A stretch of 64,000 nucleotides of DNA from Microcoleus vaginatus HSN003. Its GTDB lineage: Bacteria; Cyanobacteriota; Cyanobacteriia; Cyanobacteriales; Microcoleaceae. The stretch lies in assembly GCF_022701255.1 (NCBI RefSeq), contig NZ_CP031705.1, positions 3,720,001 to 3,784,000 of the forward strand. Reading direction: 5' to 3'. Shown here piece after piece: positions 36,573 to 45,647 of this stretch. The notes below the pieces were generated by a model. It saw only the letters and a program-made list of their open reading frames with translations. It was not told the DNA's origin and did no database searches. A program made the translations under genes and the position numbers. Each line of letters begins with the position of its first letter. Positions within the stretch are counted from its first letter, which is position 1.

Positions 36573-36941
36573 TCAAGCATCCTTGACGTTTTTTACCGCC
36601 TCATCAACCGAAGGCTGCAAAGACAAAAATTTCTCTAAGCGAACCAGTTTAACAGTCTGAGTTACGCGGGGATTTGAGACAATTTGCAATGTCCCCTCCA
36701 AGGTTTGGGCTTTTTTGACAAGTTGCACAAGTGCGCCCAGGCCTGAACTATCCACAAAGTCTATCTGAGACAAGTCCAAAATTACGTGTTTTGGGCCCTC
36801 GTCAATACATTTGCTTATTACCTTCCGAAAAGTTGCCTCAGAAAAAGCGTCCAGCAGGCCCGTCAGGCGAAATAACTGACAGTTATTCCTGACTTCGCGA
36901 GTGCCTCTGAGGCTAACGGTCAGGGTCAATGACTCAGGAAT
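36573..36941 (-). CDS. STAS-domain anti-sigma factor antagonist, probable ATT start
   Basis: A protein of about 122 residues with a STAS domain: LTVSLRGTREVRNNCQLFRL, LTGLLDAFSE, and the phosphorylation loop VILDLSQIDFVDSSGLGALV with the target serine in DSSGL. It would bind an anti-sigma kinase and be reset by a SpoIIE-type phosphatase. The usual start call is TTG 36929, but the perfect AGGAGG (36947-36952) is five bases before an in-frame ATT at 36941-36939 and 17 from the TTG, so I extend to ATT, giving (M)PESLTLTVSL. No ATG is available. It lies upstream of mrnC by 398 bases. Confidence 0.82.
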   Translation of the reverse strand: MPESLTLTVSLRGTREVRNNCQLFRLTGLLDAFSEATFRKVISKCIDEGPKHVILDLSQIDFVDSSGLGALVQLVKKAQTLEGTLQIVSNPRVTQTVKLVRLEKFLSLQPSVDEAVKNVKDA

Positions 36942-36946
36942 GACAC

Positions 36947-36952
36947 CCTCCT
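36947..36952 (-). promoter_or_regulatory. Shine-Dalgarno AGGAGG deciding the STAS start
   Basis: A perfect AGGAGG on the minus strand, five bases from an in-frame ATT codon (36941-36939) and 17 from the TTG at 36929. Confidence 0.7.
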
Positions 36953-37040
36953 AGCTAGATATGGCTTAAAGTCGAGGCTTCATTATAGGAGTTTTTTGGT
37001 CTTTTGTCTACAGTTTTTTTTGGTCAGTGGTTTTTAGTTT

Positions 37041-37095
37041 TTTTGAGGCAGCAGTCATTAACGGTTGACTGCTGACTGCTGACTATTTACTGCTG
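37041..37095. repeat. Degenerate heptamer array overlapping the carA stop
   Basis: Units of the AGTCAGC/AGTCAAC type (GACTGCTGACTGCTGACTA on the plus strand) cover the last codons and the TAG of carA. Confidence 0.65.
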
Positions 37096-38240
37096 GCTAC
37101 TTTCTGATTGTCTCGCATTGACTGCACGAATCGATCGAATAAATAATCGGCGTCGTGCGGGCCCGGACTAGCTTCTGGGTGGTACTGCACTGAGAACAGT
37201 GGCAGAGTTTTATGCTTCAATCCGGCTACGGTGCGATCGTTCAAATTGAGATGAGTAATTTCTACTTCTGGGACTAAGGAATCGGGGTCGATCGCAAAAC
37301 CATGATTTTGGCTAGTAATTTCTACTTGCTGAGTTAAACCCGCTGGATGATTCAATCCCCGGTGGCCGAACTTAAGTTTAAAAGTTTCTGCACCCAAGGA
37401 AAGTCCTAAAATCTGGTGTCCCATGCAGATGCCGAATACCGGTTTGTCCGACTTTAACAAAGCTTTCGCAGTCGCGATCCCTTCCGTTACCGCCGCCGGA
37501 TCTCCGGGGCCGTTGGACAGAAAAATGCCGTCCGGGTTGTATTTGAGGATTTCCTCGGGCGACGTGTCAGCGGGGACAACGATGACCCGACACCCATAAC
37601 TCGCCAGACGCCGCAGGATGTTGCGCTTGATCCCAAAGTCTAGCGCTACCACCGTCCACATTTCGCCGTTAGCAGGTTTGACTGTAGGACTGAACTCCCA
37701 AACCGAGTCCGTGGCTTCAGACCACTCGTAAACCTCGCGAGTGGTGACTTCCTGGACCAGATTCAGCCCGTCCATGCTGGGGGCATCTTGCACTTGCTCC
37801 AAAAGTTCCGCCTGGTCGAGAATCGTGGTCGAAATGCCACCGTTGATCGCTCCCACCGTGCGAATTTTGCGAGTGAGGGCGCGGGTGTCGATCCCGTAAA
37901 TGCCGGGGATATCGTACTGTTTTAGGTAGTCTTGCAGAGATTGCGAGCAGCGCCAGTTGCTGGGGCGGCTGGATACGTTCCGGGCGATCGCACCTCGAAT
38001 TTGGGGGCGCGAGGATTCTTCGTCTTCGAGATTTACCCCGGTATTGCCCAATTCTGGATAAGTAAAAGTTACAATTTGACCGCAATAGCTGGGATCGGTC
38101 AATACTTCTTGGTAGCCCGTCATTCCCGTATTAAATACTACCTCGCCAACGACGGTGGCGTCAGCGCCAAACGACCAGCCGCGGTAAGCAGTACCGTCAG
38201 CCAGGACTAGGAGAGCGGGTTGTGCAGTTGAAAGTGACAT
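37083..38240 (-). CDS. carA: Carbamoyl-phosphate synthase small (glutaminase) subunit
   Basis: CarA hydrolyses glutamine and feeds ammonia to CarB for carbamoyl phosphate, the precursor of arginine and pyrimidines. The 385-residue protein has the N-terminal domain ([29 protein letters not shown]) and the class I glutaminase domain with [10 protein letters not shown], the nucleophile in [12 protein letters not shown] and the His-Glu pair in [15 protein letters not shown]. carB is not in the window. The terminal VASSK and stop fall in a heptamer repeat. The start ATG 38240 is directly opposite the leader of the aspartic-protease gene. Confidence 0.96.
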   Translation of the reverse strand: MSLSTAQPALLVLADGTAYRGWSFGADATVVGEVVFNTGMTGYQEVLTDPSYCGQIVTFTYPELGNTGVNLEDEESSRPQIRGAIARNVSSRPSNWRCSQSLQDYLKQYDIPGIYGIDTRALTRKIRTVGAINGGISTTILDQAELLEQVQDAPSMDGLNLVQEVTTREVYEWSEATDSVWEFSPTVKPANGEMWTVVALDFGIKRNILRRLASYGCRVIVVPADTSPEEILKYNPDGIFLSNGPGDPAAVTEGIATAKALLKSDKPVFGICMGHQILGLSLGAETFKLKFGHRGLNHPAGLTQQVEITSQNHGFAIDPDSLVPEVEITHLNLNDRTVAGLKHKTLPLFSVQYHPEASPGPHDADYLFDRFVQSMRDNQKVASSK

Positions 38241-38529
38241 GGCATCCTTAATTACTTTCGTTTGGTTTAATTCTTACCACTGCCAGCGATTTGATGCTAG
38301 TCGGCAATATACAGATATTATTTTAATTTGTGCAATGGTTCGGCAAACCAAGGCACCTATGCCCGAGGCAGAAGCAACAGGTAATCAAAAAGCTGCAACA
38401 AGTGCAAATTTTCCATCTCCCCCCGCCCCAGCAATTTATCTGCCAGCAGCTTATGAGGGCCTGAAGTCTAAATCTATACCAAAAGGCAGTTGTCGCTGTT
38501 ACGATCGAGCTACAGCGTTTAACGAAACT

Positions 38530-39174
38530 ATGGCTAGTAAATCTCCCTTGCCTTTACTCTCAAACTTATACAAGCATCTACTGAGCTCTCAAAAACTGTG
38601 CAAACCGTTACTGGTTGTAACAACAGCTATTTCTCTGAGCAGTTCAATTTTAATAGGGACTGTTGCCAACTCCTCGCGAGCAGTGGCTCAAGAAAGTGAG
38701 GGATGCTTCATGCGGAGCTCGTCAGGCCGAACCCTCAACCTCAGCCAATCAGTCTGCGGTTTTCTCCCCGAAGCATTGAATTCCGCTACTGCGCCCGCAG
38801 CGAAGTCTGGAGTATTTCAGGCAAAAATTAAACGCCGAGAGGCCAATATCCCCGTCATAGAAGTCACATTTAACGGTAAACAAAAGTTCGAGATGATGGT
38901 AGATTCTGGAGCTAGTGGCACAGTAATTACACCAGCAATGGCTAAAGCCTTGGGCGTTGTGCTCCAGGGAACAGTGCAAGCACAAACTCCGAACGGAGTG
39001 GCTACTTTTCCCCTCGGTCGTTTGACTTCTATGGAAGCTGGGGGTCTGGCGGTTAACAATGTAGTTGTCGCAGTCTCGCCGTCGCTAGATATCGGACTAT
39101 TGGGTCACGACTTTTTTGGTAATAAAGACATAACGATTAAGCAAGATGTGATTGAATTTCGATCGCGCTCTTAA
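38530..39174 (+). CDS. Retropepsin-like aspartic protease, membrane-anchored or secreted
   Basis: A 214-residue protein. ATG 38530 gives a hydrophobic signal/anchor (LCKPLLVVTTAISLSSSILI) followed by AVAQESEG; the frame is open upstream to 38239 but that part is unconserved-looking. The C-terminal ~120 residues are a retroviral-type aspartyl protease fold: IPVIEVTFNGKQKFEMMVDSGASGTVITPAMA with the catalytic DSGA, then LGRLTSMEAGGLAVNNVVVA and the closing GLLGHDFFGN. Such one-domain proteases work as dimers. Substrate unknown. The 290 bases back to carA hold no separate gene. Confidence 0.85.
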   Translation: MASKSPLPLLSNLYKHLLSSQKLCKPLLVVTTAISLSSSILIGTVANSSRAVAQESEGCFMRSSSGRTLNLSQSVCGFLPEALNSATAPAAKSGVFQAKIKRREANIPVIEVTFNGKQKFEMMVDSGASGTVITPAMAKALGVVLQGTVQAQTPNGVATFPLGRLTSMEAGGLAVNNVVVAVSPSLDIGLLGHDFFGNKDITIKQDVIEFRSRS

Positions 39175-39184
39175 ACAGAGGGTT

Positions 39185-39232
39185 GAAGGAAGAAGGAAGA
39201 AGGAAGAAGGAAGAAGGAAGAAGGAAGAAGGG
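39185..39232. repeat. Heptanucleotide array (GGAAGAA)n
   Basis: Six to seven GGAAGAA units, beginning 11 bases after the aspartic-protease stop. Confidence 0.9.
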
Positions 39233-39358
39233 TTTTTTTTTACTAACCAACAAGAAGAGAAGAGAGAAAAAAGTTTCCCAACTTGAAAAAGTATGAATGC
39301 AGAAGGCTGAGTTTTAGACGGTTAGAGCGGGAAGATTTGGGCATTCTAAATTTTTCTT

Positions 39359-39407
39359 TACTTCTTCCCTCTTCCTTCTTCCCTCTTCCCTCTTCCTTCT
39401 TCCTTCA
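39359..39407. repeat. Heptanucleotide array (TTCTTCC/TCTTCCC)n up to the trpD stop
   Basis: It is the complement of the GGAAGAA family with GGGAAGA variants; on the trpD strand the array begins inside the stop codon context (ATGAAGGAAGAAGG). Confidence 0.9.
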
Positions 39408-40520
39408 TTTCAAAAACTCAATCAACTGCTGCAACTTCAACCAAGATTCACCGCTCAATAAAATGTCCTTAGCCATAGAAACTCCTGCTGCGTGGGAACC
39501 CATAGGAATTGCACCTCCTACCTGAAAAGCCAAAGAAGCATTCAAAGCTACAACATCCATTTGTGCGGGCGTACCTTTGCCTTGCAAAACGTTCCGCAAA
39601 ATCTCGGCGTTTTCCTCAACATTTCCGCCTTTTAACGAGCCGATCGCACTTGGTGTCAATCCTACCTTTTGGGGGTCTAAAGTAGTCAGTTCGACTTTGC
39701 CATCAGACAAAACCGCCAAATCAGTCACATCACCCAACCCCGCCTCGTCCAACTTTTCTCTGCCGTGAACGACTACAGCTAACTCAGTCCCCAACTCGCC
39801 CAAAGCTTGGGCAATAGTTGATACCAGACTAGGATCGAACACCCCAATTACCTGCCCTGTAGGGCGCATAGGATTGACAAGGGGCCCTAAAAGGTTAAAA
39901 ACAGTCCGTACCTTCAAAGTGCGCCGGAGCGACGCTACAGCCTTAAGTGCGGGATGCCACCCAGGCGCAAATAAAAAGGTGATGCCTACTTCGTCTACCG
40001 CAGCTTTTACCTTCGCGGGATCGGCGTTGAGGTTGACTCCCAGTGCTTCCAACACGTCAGCAGAACCCACTTTGCTTGAGGCGGAGCGATTTCCGTGTTT
40101 GGCGACTCGAACTTTGCCGGCGGCGGCCACAAAAGCGACAGCAGTGGAAATGTTAAACGTGGAAGCGCCGTCGCCGCCGGTGCCACAAGTATCAATTAAT
40201 TTGAGGTTGGAGATTGGAGATGGGGAATTGAAAACGCTCTCCGACTCACCTGCAAGCGACTGAGAATCCAATACCTGAGCCATTCCTACCAATTCTTGGG
40301 CAGAGATGCCTTTGGCTTGGATGGCCGCTAAAATAGCTCCTGAGAGGACGGGGGGAATAGCTTCTGCTAGCCATCCCTGCATCAAGTCGGCTGCTTGGGC
40401 GCGTGAGAGAGATTGTCTGTCTAATAGTTGTTGCAGGAGGGCTGGCCACACAGGAGAATCCGCCGTCTGGGTTGAAGCAGGGGATAACTCTGGCGTTGCT
40501 AGGAGAGGAGAATCTGTCAT
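39405..40520 (-). CDS. trpD: Anthranilate phosphoribosyltransferase
   Basis: TrpD joins anthranilate and phosphoribosyl pyrophosphate in tryptophan synthesis. The 371-residue protein carries [20 protein letters not shown] (PRPP loop), [47 protein letters not shown] (as [10 protein letters not shown]...), [11 protein letters not shown] and [17 protein letters not shown]. The N-terminus has ~20 extra residues ([10 protein letters not shown]) before the usual start of the fold. Full length. No other trp gene is near, as expected in cyanobacteria with dispersed trp genes. A repeat array follows the stop directly. Confidence 0.95.
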   Translation of the reverse strand: MTDSPLLATPELSPASTQTADSPVWPALLQQLLDRQSLSRAQAADLMQGWLAEAIPPVLSGAILAAIQAKGISAQELVGMAQVLDSQSLAGESESVFNSPSPISNLKLIDTCGTGGDGASTFNISTAVAFVAAAGKVRVAKHGNRSASSKVGSADVLEALGVNLNADPAKVKAAVDEVGITFLFAPGWHPALKAVASLRRTLKVRTVFNLLGPLVNPMRPTGQVIGVFDPSLVSTIAQALGELGTELAVVVHGREKLDEAGLGDVTDLAVLSDGKVELTTLDPQKVGLTPSAIGSLKGGNVEENAEILRNVLQGKGTPAQMDVVALNASLAFQVGGAIPMGSHAAGVSMAKDILLSGESWLKLQQLIEFLK

Positions 40521-41385
40521 TTATTAGTTTTAGTCAAATTTAGCTCGATCGAGCTTTGCGGCCAAACCGAGAATCGATCGGGATTTTACCAGACTTGCCG
40601 ACCACATTTTGCACGCCCCGATCCAGATTTTTGCCCAAATGCCAGCACTGCTACAGAATTTTTCTGCCCGCAGCAGCAGAATATGAATTTTTTGATACAA
40701 CAATTACCCTCTTCTTGTGCCAACTTTACATAGAAACCCCAGAGCGTACAACTACCAGCAGTCTCCTGTATTATCTATCAGCAATAATACTTAACAGTAA
40801 CTCAGAGAACCCAAAGACCGATAAAAGTTTGCGACAGGAGTTGTGGATAGCCAAAAATTTTAGACATTAGGAGAACCCCAGATTCATCTGTGGTGTCAAC
40901 TTTAATCTAAAATCTCAAATCGACTGACAGCAAGGAGAGCGAGCTTTTAGCTCCTGCAGGCGGGTTTGTTGCCTCGCGTAATAGTCGATCGCACTCTCAC
41001 CCAAATCCTAAAAATAGACTCTTGCGATTGTATAAGTCGCAGCCTTTTATTCTGGTAACAACATCCTTGCTAATAACTGATTTCAGGGGATTCAACTGCT
41101 AATATATTCAGGGAGATTTTAAGGAGCAGGTTTTGCTCGAACACCTGCACCGTAGACCGATCGATATGCCAATGCGATCGTGACAGCCACTCTAGCCTCA
41201 AATAAATACTGGATAAACTAAACTTTCAGCACCAACCACTAACAACTAACAGCCCAGTAGGACAGATGAATAAACACACTCGTCTCCGGCTGCAACACAC
41301 TATCTTTCAGCCTAACTAACGGCTCAAATTTAAGAGGCGGTAGACCAAAATATTCAACTCACACACAAGAGCAGGGTATTCACAA
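40521..41385. other. Long intergenic region with one copy of an interspersed repeat
   Basis: About 865 bases between divergent trpD and the sensor kinase. At 40868-40930 is an inverted copy of the unit that is tandemly repeated at 48583-48995 (ATTCATCTGTGG...AATCTAAAATCT...CGACTGAC). No gene or RNA was recognised. Confidence 0.5.
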
Positions 41386-44379
41386 GTGGTAAATCAAAAA
41401 TTAGGAAATAAAGCGATAGAATGCCTGAATGTCGCGGAGGCACTGCACCAAATGGAAGCCAAATATTATAGTATGTTTGAAAATGCTGTGTCGGGTATTT
41501 TTCAAACAACTCAATCCGGTCGCTACATCAGCGCTAACCCAGCTTTAGCTCGCATTTACGGATATAATTCCCCCGCAGAATTGATGAGCTGTCTGACTGA
41601 TATCAGCGATCAGCTTTACGTCAATCCTGATCGGCGCGATCAGTTTGTTTCTGCTTTGCAAGAACAGGGCGTCGTGTCGGATTTTGAGTCGCAGATTTAT
41701 CGCCGAGACGGAACAATAATTTGGATCGCTGAAAATGCGCGGGCTGTCTGCGATGAACGAGGTAAATTGCTCTACTATGAAGGTTTTGTAGAAGATATCA
41801 CCCAGCGCAAGCAGGCAGAATCTGGACTTCGAGAAAGCGAAGAACGCCTGCGCTTAATAATTGAAGGAGTTAAGGATTATGCTATATTTATGTTAGATCC
41901 TGATGGGTATGTAGCTAGTTGGAATTCTGGGGCAGAACGCATTTTGGGATACATATCTCATGAAATAGTCGGTCATAATTCGGAGTGTTTTTTCACCAAA
42001 GAAGATATTGAAAGCGGCAAGCCCCAAGAAAAATTAATCCGGGCAGTGGCAGAAGGTCGATACGAAAATGAAGGCTGGCGGCTTCGCAAAGACGGAACGC
42101 GATTTTGGGGGAATATTATTGTTACTCCTTTGCGCGATGAAAGGGGAAAGTTGCAGGGCTTTTCTCAAGTAATGCAGGACATTACCAAGCAAAAGCGAGC
42201 GGCAGAGGAAAAAATGCAGTTGATTGCTTCTTTGCAGGCCTCTGAAAAAAAGTTTCGCAGTTTGTACGAATCGACGACAGATGCGGTAATGCTGCTAGAC
42301 GAAGAGGGTTTTTTGGATTGCAATCCGGCTACTTTAAAGTTATTTGGATGCAGCACTGAATCGGAGTTTTGCGGCAAGCATCCTTCGGAATTCAGCCCGG
42401 TGCTGCAACCCGACGGACAAGATTCTATGAGTCTTTCTCAAGAGCGAATTAATACGGCTCTGCGAGCGGGAAATTGCCGTTTTGACTGGCGGCACTGCCG
42501 TTTAGATGGTTCTGAGTTTCCGGCAGAAGTGCTGCTAACTTCTATGGATATTGGCGGCAAAATGGGGCTGCAAGGCGTGGTGCGCGATATCACTGAGCGG
42601 GTGCAGGCTGAGGAGGCCCTGAAGCAGGCTAACGAGGTATTGGAATGCCGGGTTAAAGAGCGGACAAGTCAGTTGGAAGAGGCTATTAAAAAGTTGAGAT
42701 TGTCGGAAGAAAAGTTTTCTAAGGCTTTTCGCTCAAGTCCCGATCCGATGATTATTACTACTTTTGCAGAGGGTCGTTTTATTGAAGTTAATGATAGTTT
42801 TTTGTTGATGACTGGTTACGCTTTAGAAGAAACGACCTGGAATACAGTACCGGGGTTAAATATTTGGGTAAGGCCTCAAGACCGACTTAATTTTAGGCGA
42901 AGTTTGCACCAACAAGGTGTTGTTCGCAATCAGGAATGCGAGTTTCGGATGAAGTCGGGTTCGGTGGTGGTGTGTTTGCTGTCAGCAGAGTTGATTAATT
43001 TGGACGGCGAACTCTGTATGCTGGCGGTGATGACGGATATTACCGATCGCAAACACGCCGAAGAAGCCCTACGGGAAAGCCAGCGGGCCCTGGCAACGCT
43101 GATGAGCAATTTGCCGGGGATGGCCTACCGTTTTCGCAACGATGCCGATCGCAGTATGGAGTTTGTCAGCGAAGGTTGCTATCAGTTAGCCGGCTATTCT
43201 CCTGAAGAATTTATCGGCACTCGGCAAATTTCTCTCTCGGAATTGACTCACCCCGACGATCGCGATAATTTGTGGAATGCCGTGCAAGTTGCCTTGCAAG
43301 AAAATCGACCCTATCAGCTAAATTACCGAATTACTTCTAAAAATGGCGAATTAAAATGGGTTTGGGAGCAAGGTTTGGGAGTGTTTTCCGACTCGGGAGA
43401 ATTGATAGCTTTGGAAGGGTTAATTACTGATATTTCCGAGCAGAAACGCAGTGAAGAAGCTTTGCTGCGATCGCAAATCGAGTTAACCCAACAAAAACTT
43501 CAACTCGAAAATACTTTGCACGAATTGCAGCAAACTCAAGCTCAATTGATTCATACTGAAAAAATGTCTACTCTCGGTCAAATGGTAGCGGGTGTAGCTC
43601 ACGAAATTAACAATCCCGTTAGCAGCGTTTGCGGCAATCTGGTTCACGTCGGCCACTACACGGAAGATTTGCTGAATTTGCTCGATATGTACCAGCAAAA
43701 CTGCCCGCAGCCGCCGGCAGCAATTCAAGATAAAATTAAGGATATCGAGCTAGACTTTCTGCTAGAAGATTTGCCGAAAGCGATGTCTTCGATGCAGGTA
43801 GGGGCCGATCGCATTCGGGAAATCGTGCGATCGCTCAGAAATTTCTCCCGCAAAGATGATTCTCAAATGAGCAAAGTTAACCTGCACGAAGGGATTGAAG
43901 GAACGTTGCTGATCCTGCAAAGTCGCCTGAAAGCCAGAGGCAACTATCCCGAAATTGCGGTAATTAAAGACTATGGCAATTTGCCTTTGGTTGAGTGTTA
44001 TGCGGGGAAAGTCAATCAGGTATTTATGAATTTGATTGGAAATGCGATCGACGCGATCGAGGAATACAATGAAGGGCGTTCAGTTGCCGAAGTCAAAGCT
44101 AACCGCAGCAAGATTAAAATTAGGACAGAAGTTCAAAACTCCAATGCTGTAATTAGGATTTCTGACAACGGCCCCGGTATGCCAGAAGAAGTTTCCCAGC
44201 AGTTATTCGAGGCTTTTTTTACCACCAAGCCCGCCGGCAAAGGCACTGGTTTAGGCCTGTCAATTTCCTACAAAGTTCTCCAAGAACACGGGGGAAAACT
44301 TAGCTGCGTGTCTGCACTGGGTCACGGAGCAGAGTTTATCATAGAATTGCCGATCGAACAACCGATCAAACCATCCTAA
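41386..44379 (+). CDS. Multi-PAS sensor histidine kinase
   Basis: A 997-residue cytosolic kinase. Five PAS/PAC units are visible, with linkers ending DITQRKQAES, DITKQKRAAEE, DITERVQAEEAL, DITDRKHAEEAL and DISEQKRSEEAL. A coiled coil (QIELTQQKLQLENTLHELQQTQAQL) leads to the HisKA domain with the phosphoacceptor His in GQMVAGVAHEINNPVSS. The ATPase domain shows FMNLIGNAIDAIEE (N), ISDNGPGMPEE (G1) and GKGTGLGLSISYKVLQEHGG (G2). It starts at GTG 41386 with AGGG upstream; ATG 41452 is an alternative. There are no membrane segments and no receiver; the partner and signal are unknown. Confidence 0.92.
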   Translation: MVNQKLGNKAIECLNVAEALHQMEAKYYSMFENAVSGIFQTTQSGRYISANPALARIYGYNSPAELMSCLTDISDQLYVNPDRRDQFVSALQEQGVVSDFESQIYRRDGTIIWIAENARAVCDERGKLLYYEGFVEDITQRKQAESGLRESEERLRLIIEGVKDYAIFMLDPDGYVASWNSGAERILGYISHEIVGHNSECFFTKEDIESGKPQEKLIRAVAEGRYENEGWRLRKDGTRFWGNIIVTPLRDERGKLQGFSQVMQDITKQKRAAEEKMQLIASLQASEKKFRSLYESTTDAVMLLDEEGFLDCNPATLKLFGCSTESEFCGKHPSEFSPVLQPDGQDSMSLSQERINTALRAGNCRFDWRHCRLDGSEFPAEVLLTSMDIGGKMGLQGVVRDITERVQAEEALKQANEVLECRVKERTSQLEEAIKKLRLSEEKFSKAFRSSPDPMIITTFAEGRFIEVNDSFLLMTGYALEETTWNTVPGLNIWVRPQDRLNFRRSLHQQGVVRNQECEFRMKSGSVVVCLLSAELINLDGELCMLAVMTDITDRKHAEEALRESQRALATLMSNLPGMAYRFRNDADRSMEFVSEGCYQLAGYSPEEFIGTRQISLSELTHPDDRDNLWNAVQVALQENRPYQLNYRITSKNGELKWVWEQGLGVFSDSGELIALEGLITDISEQKRSEEALLRSQIELTQQKLQLENTLHELQQTQAQLIHTEKMSTLGQMVAGVAHEINNPVSSVCGNLVHVGHYTEDLLNLLDMYQQNCPQPPAAIQDKIKDIELDFLLEDLPKAMSSMQVGADRIREIVRSLRNFSRKDDSQMSKVNLHEGIEGTLLILQSRLKARGNYPEIAVIKDYGNLPLVECYAGKVNQVFMNLIGNAIDAIEEYNEGRSVAEVKANRSKIKIRTEVQNSNAVIRISDNGPGMPEEVSQQLFEAFFTTKPAGKGTGLGLSISYKVLQEHGGKLSCVSALGHGAEFIIELPIEQPIKPS

Positions 44380-44799
44380 AGTGCGATCGGCGCGATCGCA
44401 TCCACATCACGAGTAGCGGTTTCTAGTGAGGACTAAAGTTCTCATAAAACTCGCTCTGACTAAAGCGGTAAGGTGCCGTGGGTATGGAGCCCTAAGTAGA
44501 GAAGTTTTGCTTATGTTCTGTATTGCTGAAACCCTGGCTTTTATCACAACTCAAATTACTGCCCGCACTCACCATTTAATGATTGAGAAAGCGACTAAGC
44601 TGTCGCGCATTTAAATTGTATATTTAGTTAGGCCGGGCGGGACACCCCACAATACTTTGATTTTTTTTGACCGATCCTTTAAATGCAGAATAGCTTAATA
44701 ATACTGGTACTTACTGTTTAAGAATGGTTAACATTGACCTACCTGATTGTTTCTACGCCCTTTCTTTCACATTCTGGGAGAAAATGCAAGGGTTAGTTG

Positions 44800-44848
44800 A
44801 GAATGGTGCAAGATGTGAGATACAACTGAGATATTGCACCATTTCTCA
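44800..44848. repeat. Inverted repeat with GGTGCAA arms
   Basis: GAGAATGGTGCAAGAT pairs with ATATTGCACCATTTCTC over most of its length. The GGTGCAAGATATGAGATA motif returns at 44936-44955 and near 9351. Confidence 0.65.
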
Positions 44849-44862
44849 ATTAGTCTTTTATG

Positions 44863-44927
44863 AACAGGCTTTCCGGCCTGTTCCACAAAAGATAAATTTT
44901 CTTGTGGAACAGGCCGGAAAGCCTGTT
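44863..44927. repeat. Perfect 26-bp inverted repeat
   Basis: The left arm 44863-44888 (AACAGGCTTT...TTCCACAA) is exactly complementary to 44902-44927, with a 13-base loop. It shares its core with 9288-9335. Confidence 0.9.
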
Positions 44928-44961
44928 GCTGACAATGGTGCAAGATATGAGATATAACTAA

Positions 44962-45645
44962 CTATTTTTGACAAGGACTAAAAGATTGTCGGTGAAAGAC
45001 AGATACACCCCAGCGTTCCAAAGCCAATTTATGTTTTGCTGTTCCATATCCCTTGTTATTTGTCAAGTCATATTCAGGATACTTAACAGCTAAACGTACT
45101 ATTAATTCATCGCGCCAAACTTTCGCCACAATACTAGCAGCAGCAATCTGAATCGATCGCGCATCACCCTTGATCATCGTCTCTTGTTCGATCGCCAAAT
45201 TGGGAATCCTTTGATTCCCATCAACCAAACACAAATCCGGCGTCACCTTCAACTTCAAAATCGCCCGTTTCATCGCCAACAAAGAAGCCTGCAAAATATT
45301 GAGGCGATCGATTTCCCGCACCGAAGCCACACCAATTTGACAGTCAACAGCCACAGCCCGGATTTTTACGGCTAACCGACTCCGGGCTGCGGCACTCAAC
45401 TGCTTGCTGTCGCGCACCCCGCAACTTGCTAATTCATCGAGAACTTCGTCGGGCAAAATGCAGGCTGCAGCCACCACCGGCCCGAACAAAGCGCCTCGTC
45501 CGACTTCATCCACACCCGCAATTACCAGAGGGTTCGAGGGAGAGGGGGAAAGGGGAAGATGGAAAGATGGGAAGAGAGCAAAAATTTCTACTTCTTCCTT
45601 CTTCCTTCTTCTTTCTTCCCTCTTCTCTCTTCCCTCTTCTTTCAT
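44962..45645 (-). CDS. rnhB: Ribonuclease HII with repeat-encoded N-terminus
   Basis: RnhB removes ribonucleotides from DNA and RNA from hybrids. The catalytic domain begins LVIAGVDEVGRGALFGPVVA (Asp-Glu pair) and continues with RDSKQLSAAARSRLA, CLVDGNQRI and the ASIVAKVWRDELI block; the C-terminal LTNNKGYGTAKHKLA is intact. The first ~38 residues (MKEEGREKREERRRKKEE, then FPSFHLPLSPSPSNP) are low complexity and encoded by the GGAAGAA-type array, which also supplies the only ATG near the domain. The start is two bases after the rne stop, so the pair is probably cotranscribed, as in many cyanobacteria. Confidence 0.93.
   Translation of the reverse strand: MKEEGREKREERRRKKEEVEIFALFPSFHLPLSPSPSNPLVIAGVDEVGRGALFGPVVAAACILPDEVLDELASCGVRDSKQLSAAARSRLAVKIRAVAVDCQIGVASVREIDRLNILQASLLAMKRAILKLKVTPDLCLVDGNQRIPNLAIEQETMIKGDARSIQIAAASIVAKVWRDELIVRLAVKYPEYDLTNNKGYGTAKHKLALERWGVSVFHRQSFSPCQK
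45591..45645. repeat. Heptanucleotide array encoding the RnhB N-terminus
   Basis: CTTCTTCC/TCTTCCC units on the plus strand give GGAAGAA/GAAGAGG on the coding strand, including the start codon of rnhB. Confidence 0.88.
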
Positions 45646-45647
45646 AA

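Larger units (their letters stand above)
44380..44961. other. Intergenic region with two strong inverted repeats
   Basis: It separates the convergent kinase and rnhB. It contains the inverted repeats at 44800-44848 and 44863-44927. Short frames at 44426 and 44724 have no recognisable coding character. Confidence 0.5.

Noticed and set aside
44426..44614. 62-residue frame after the PAS kinase
   Set aside because: No family features and no ribosome site; lies in a region with interspersed repeats.
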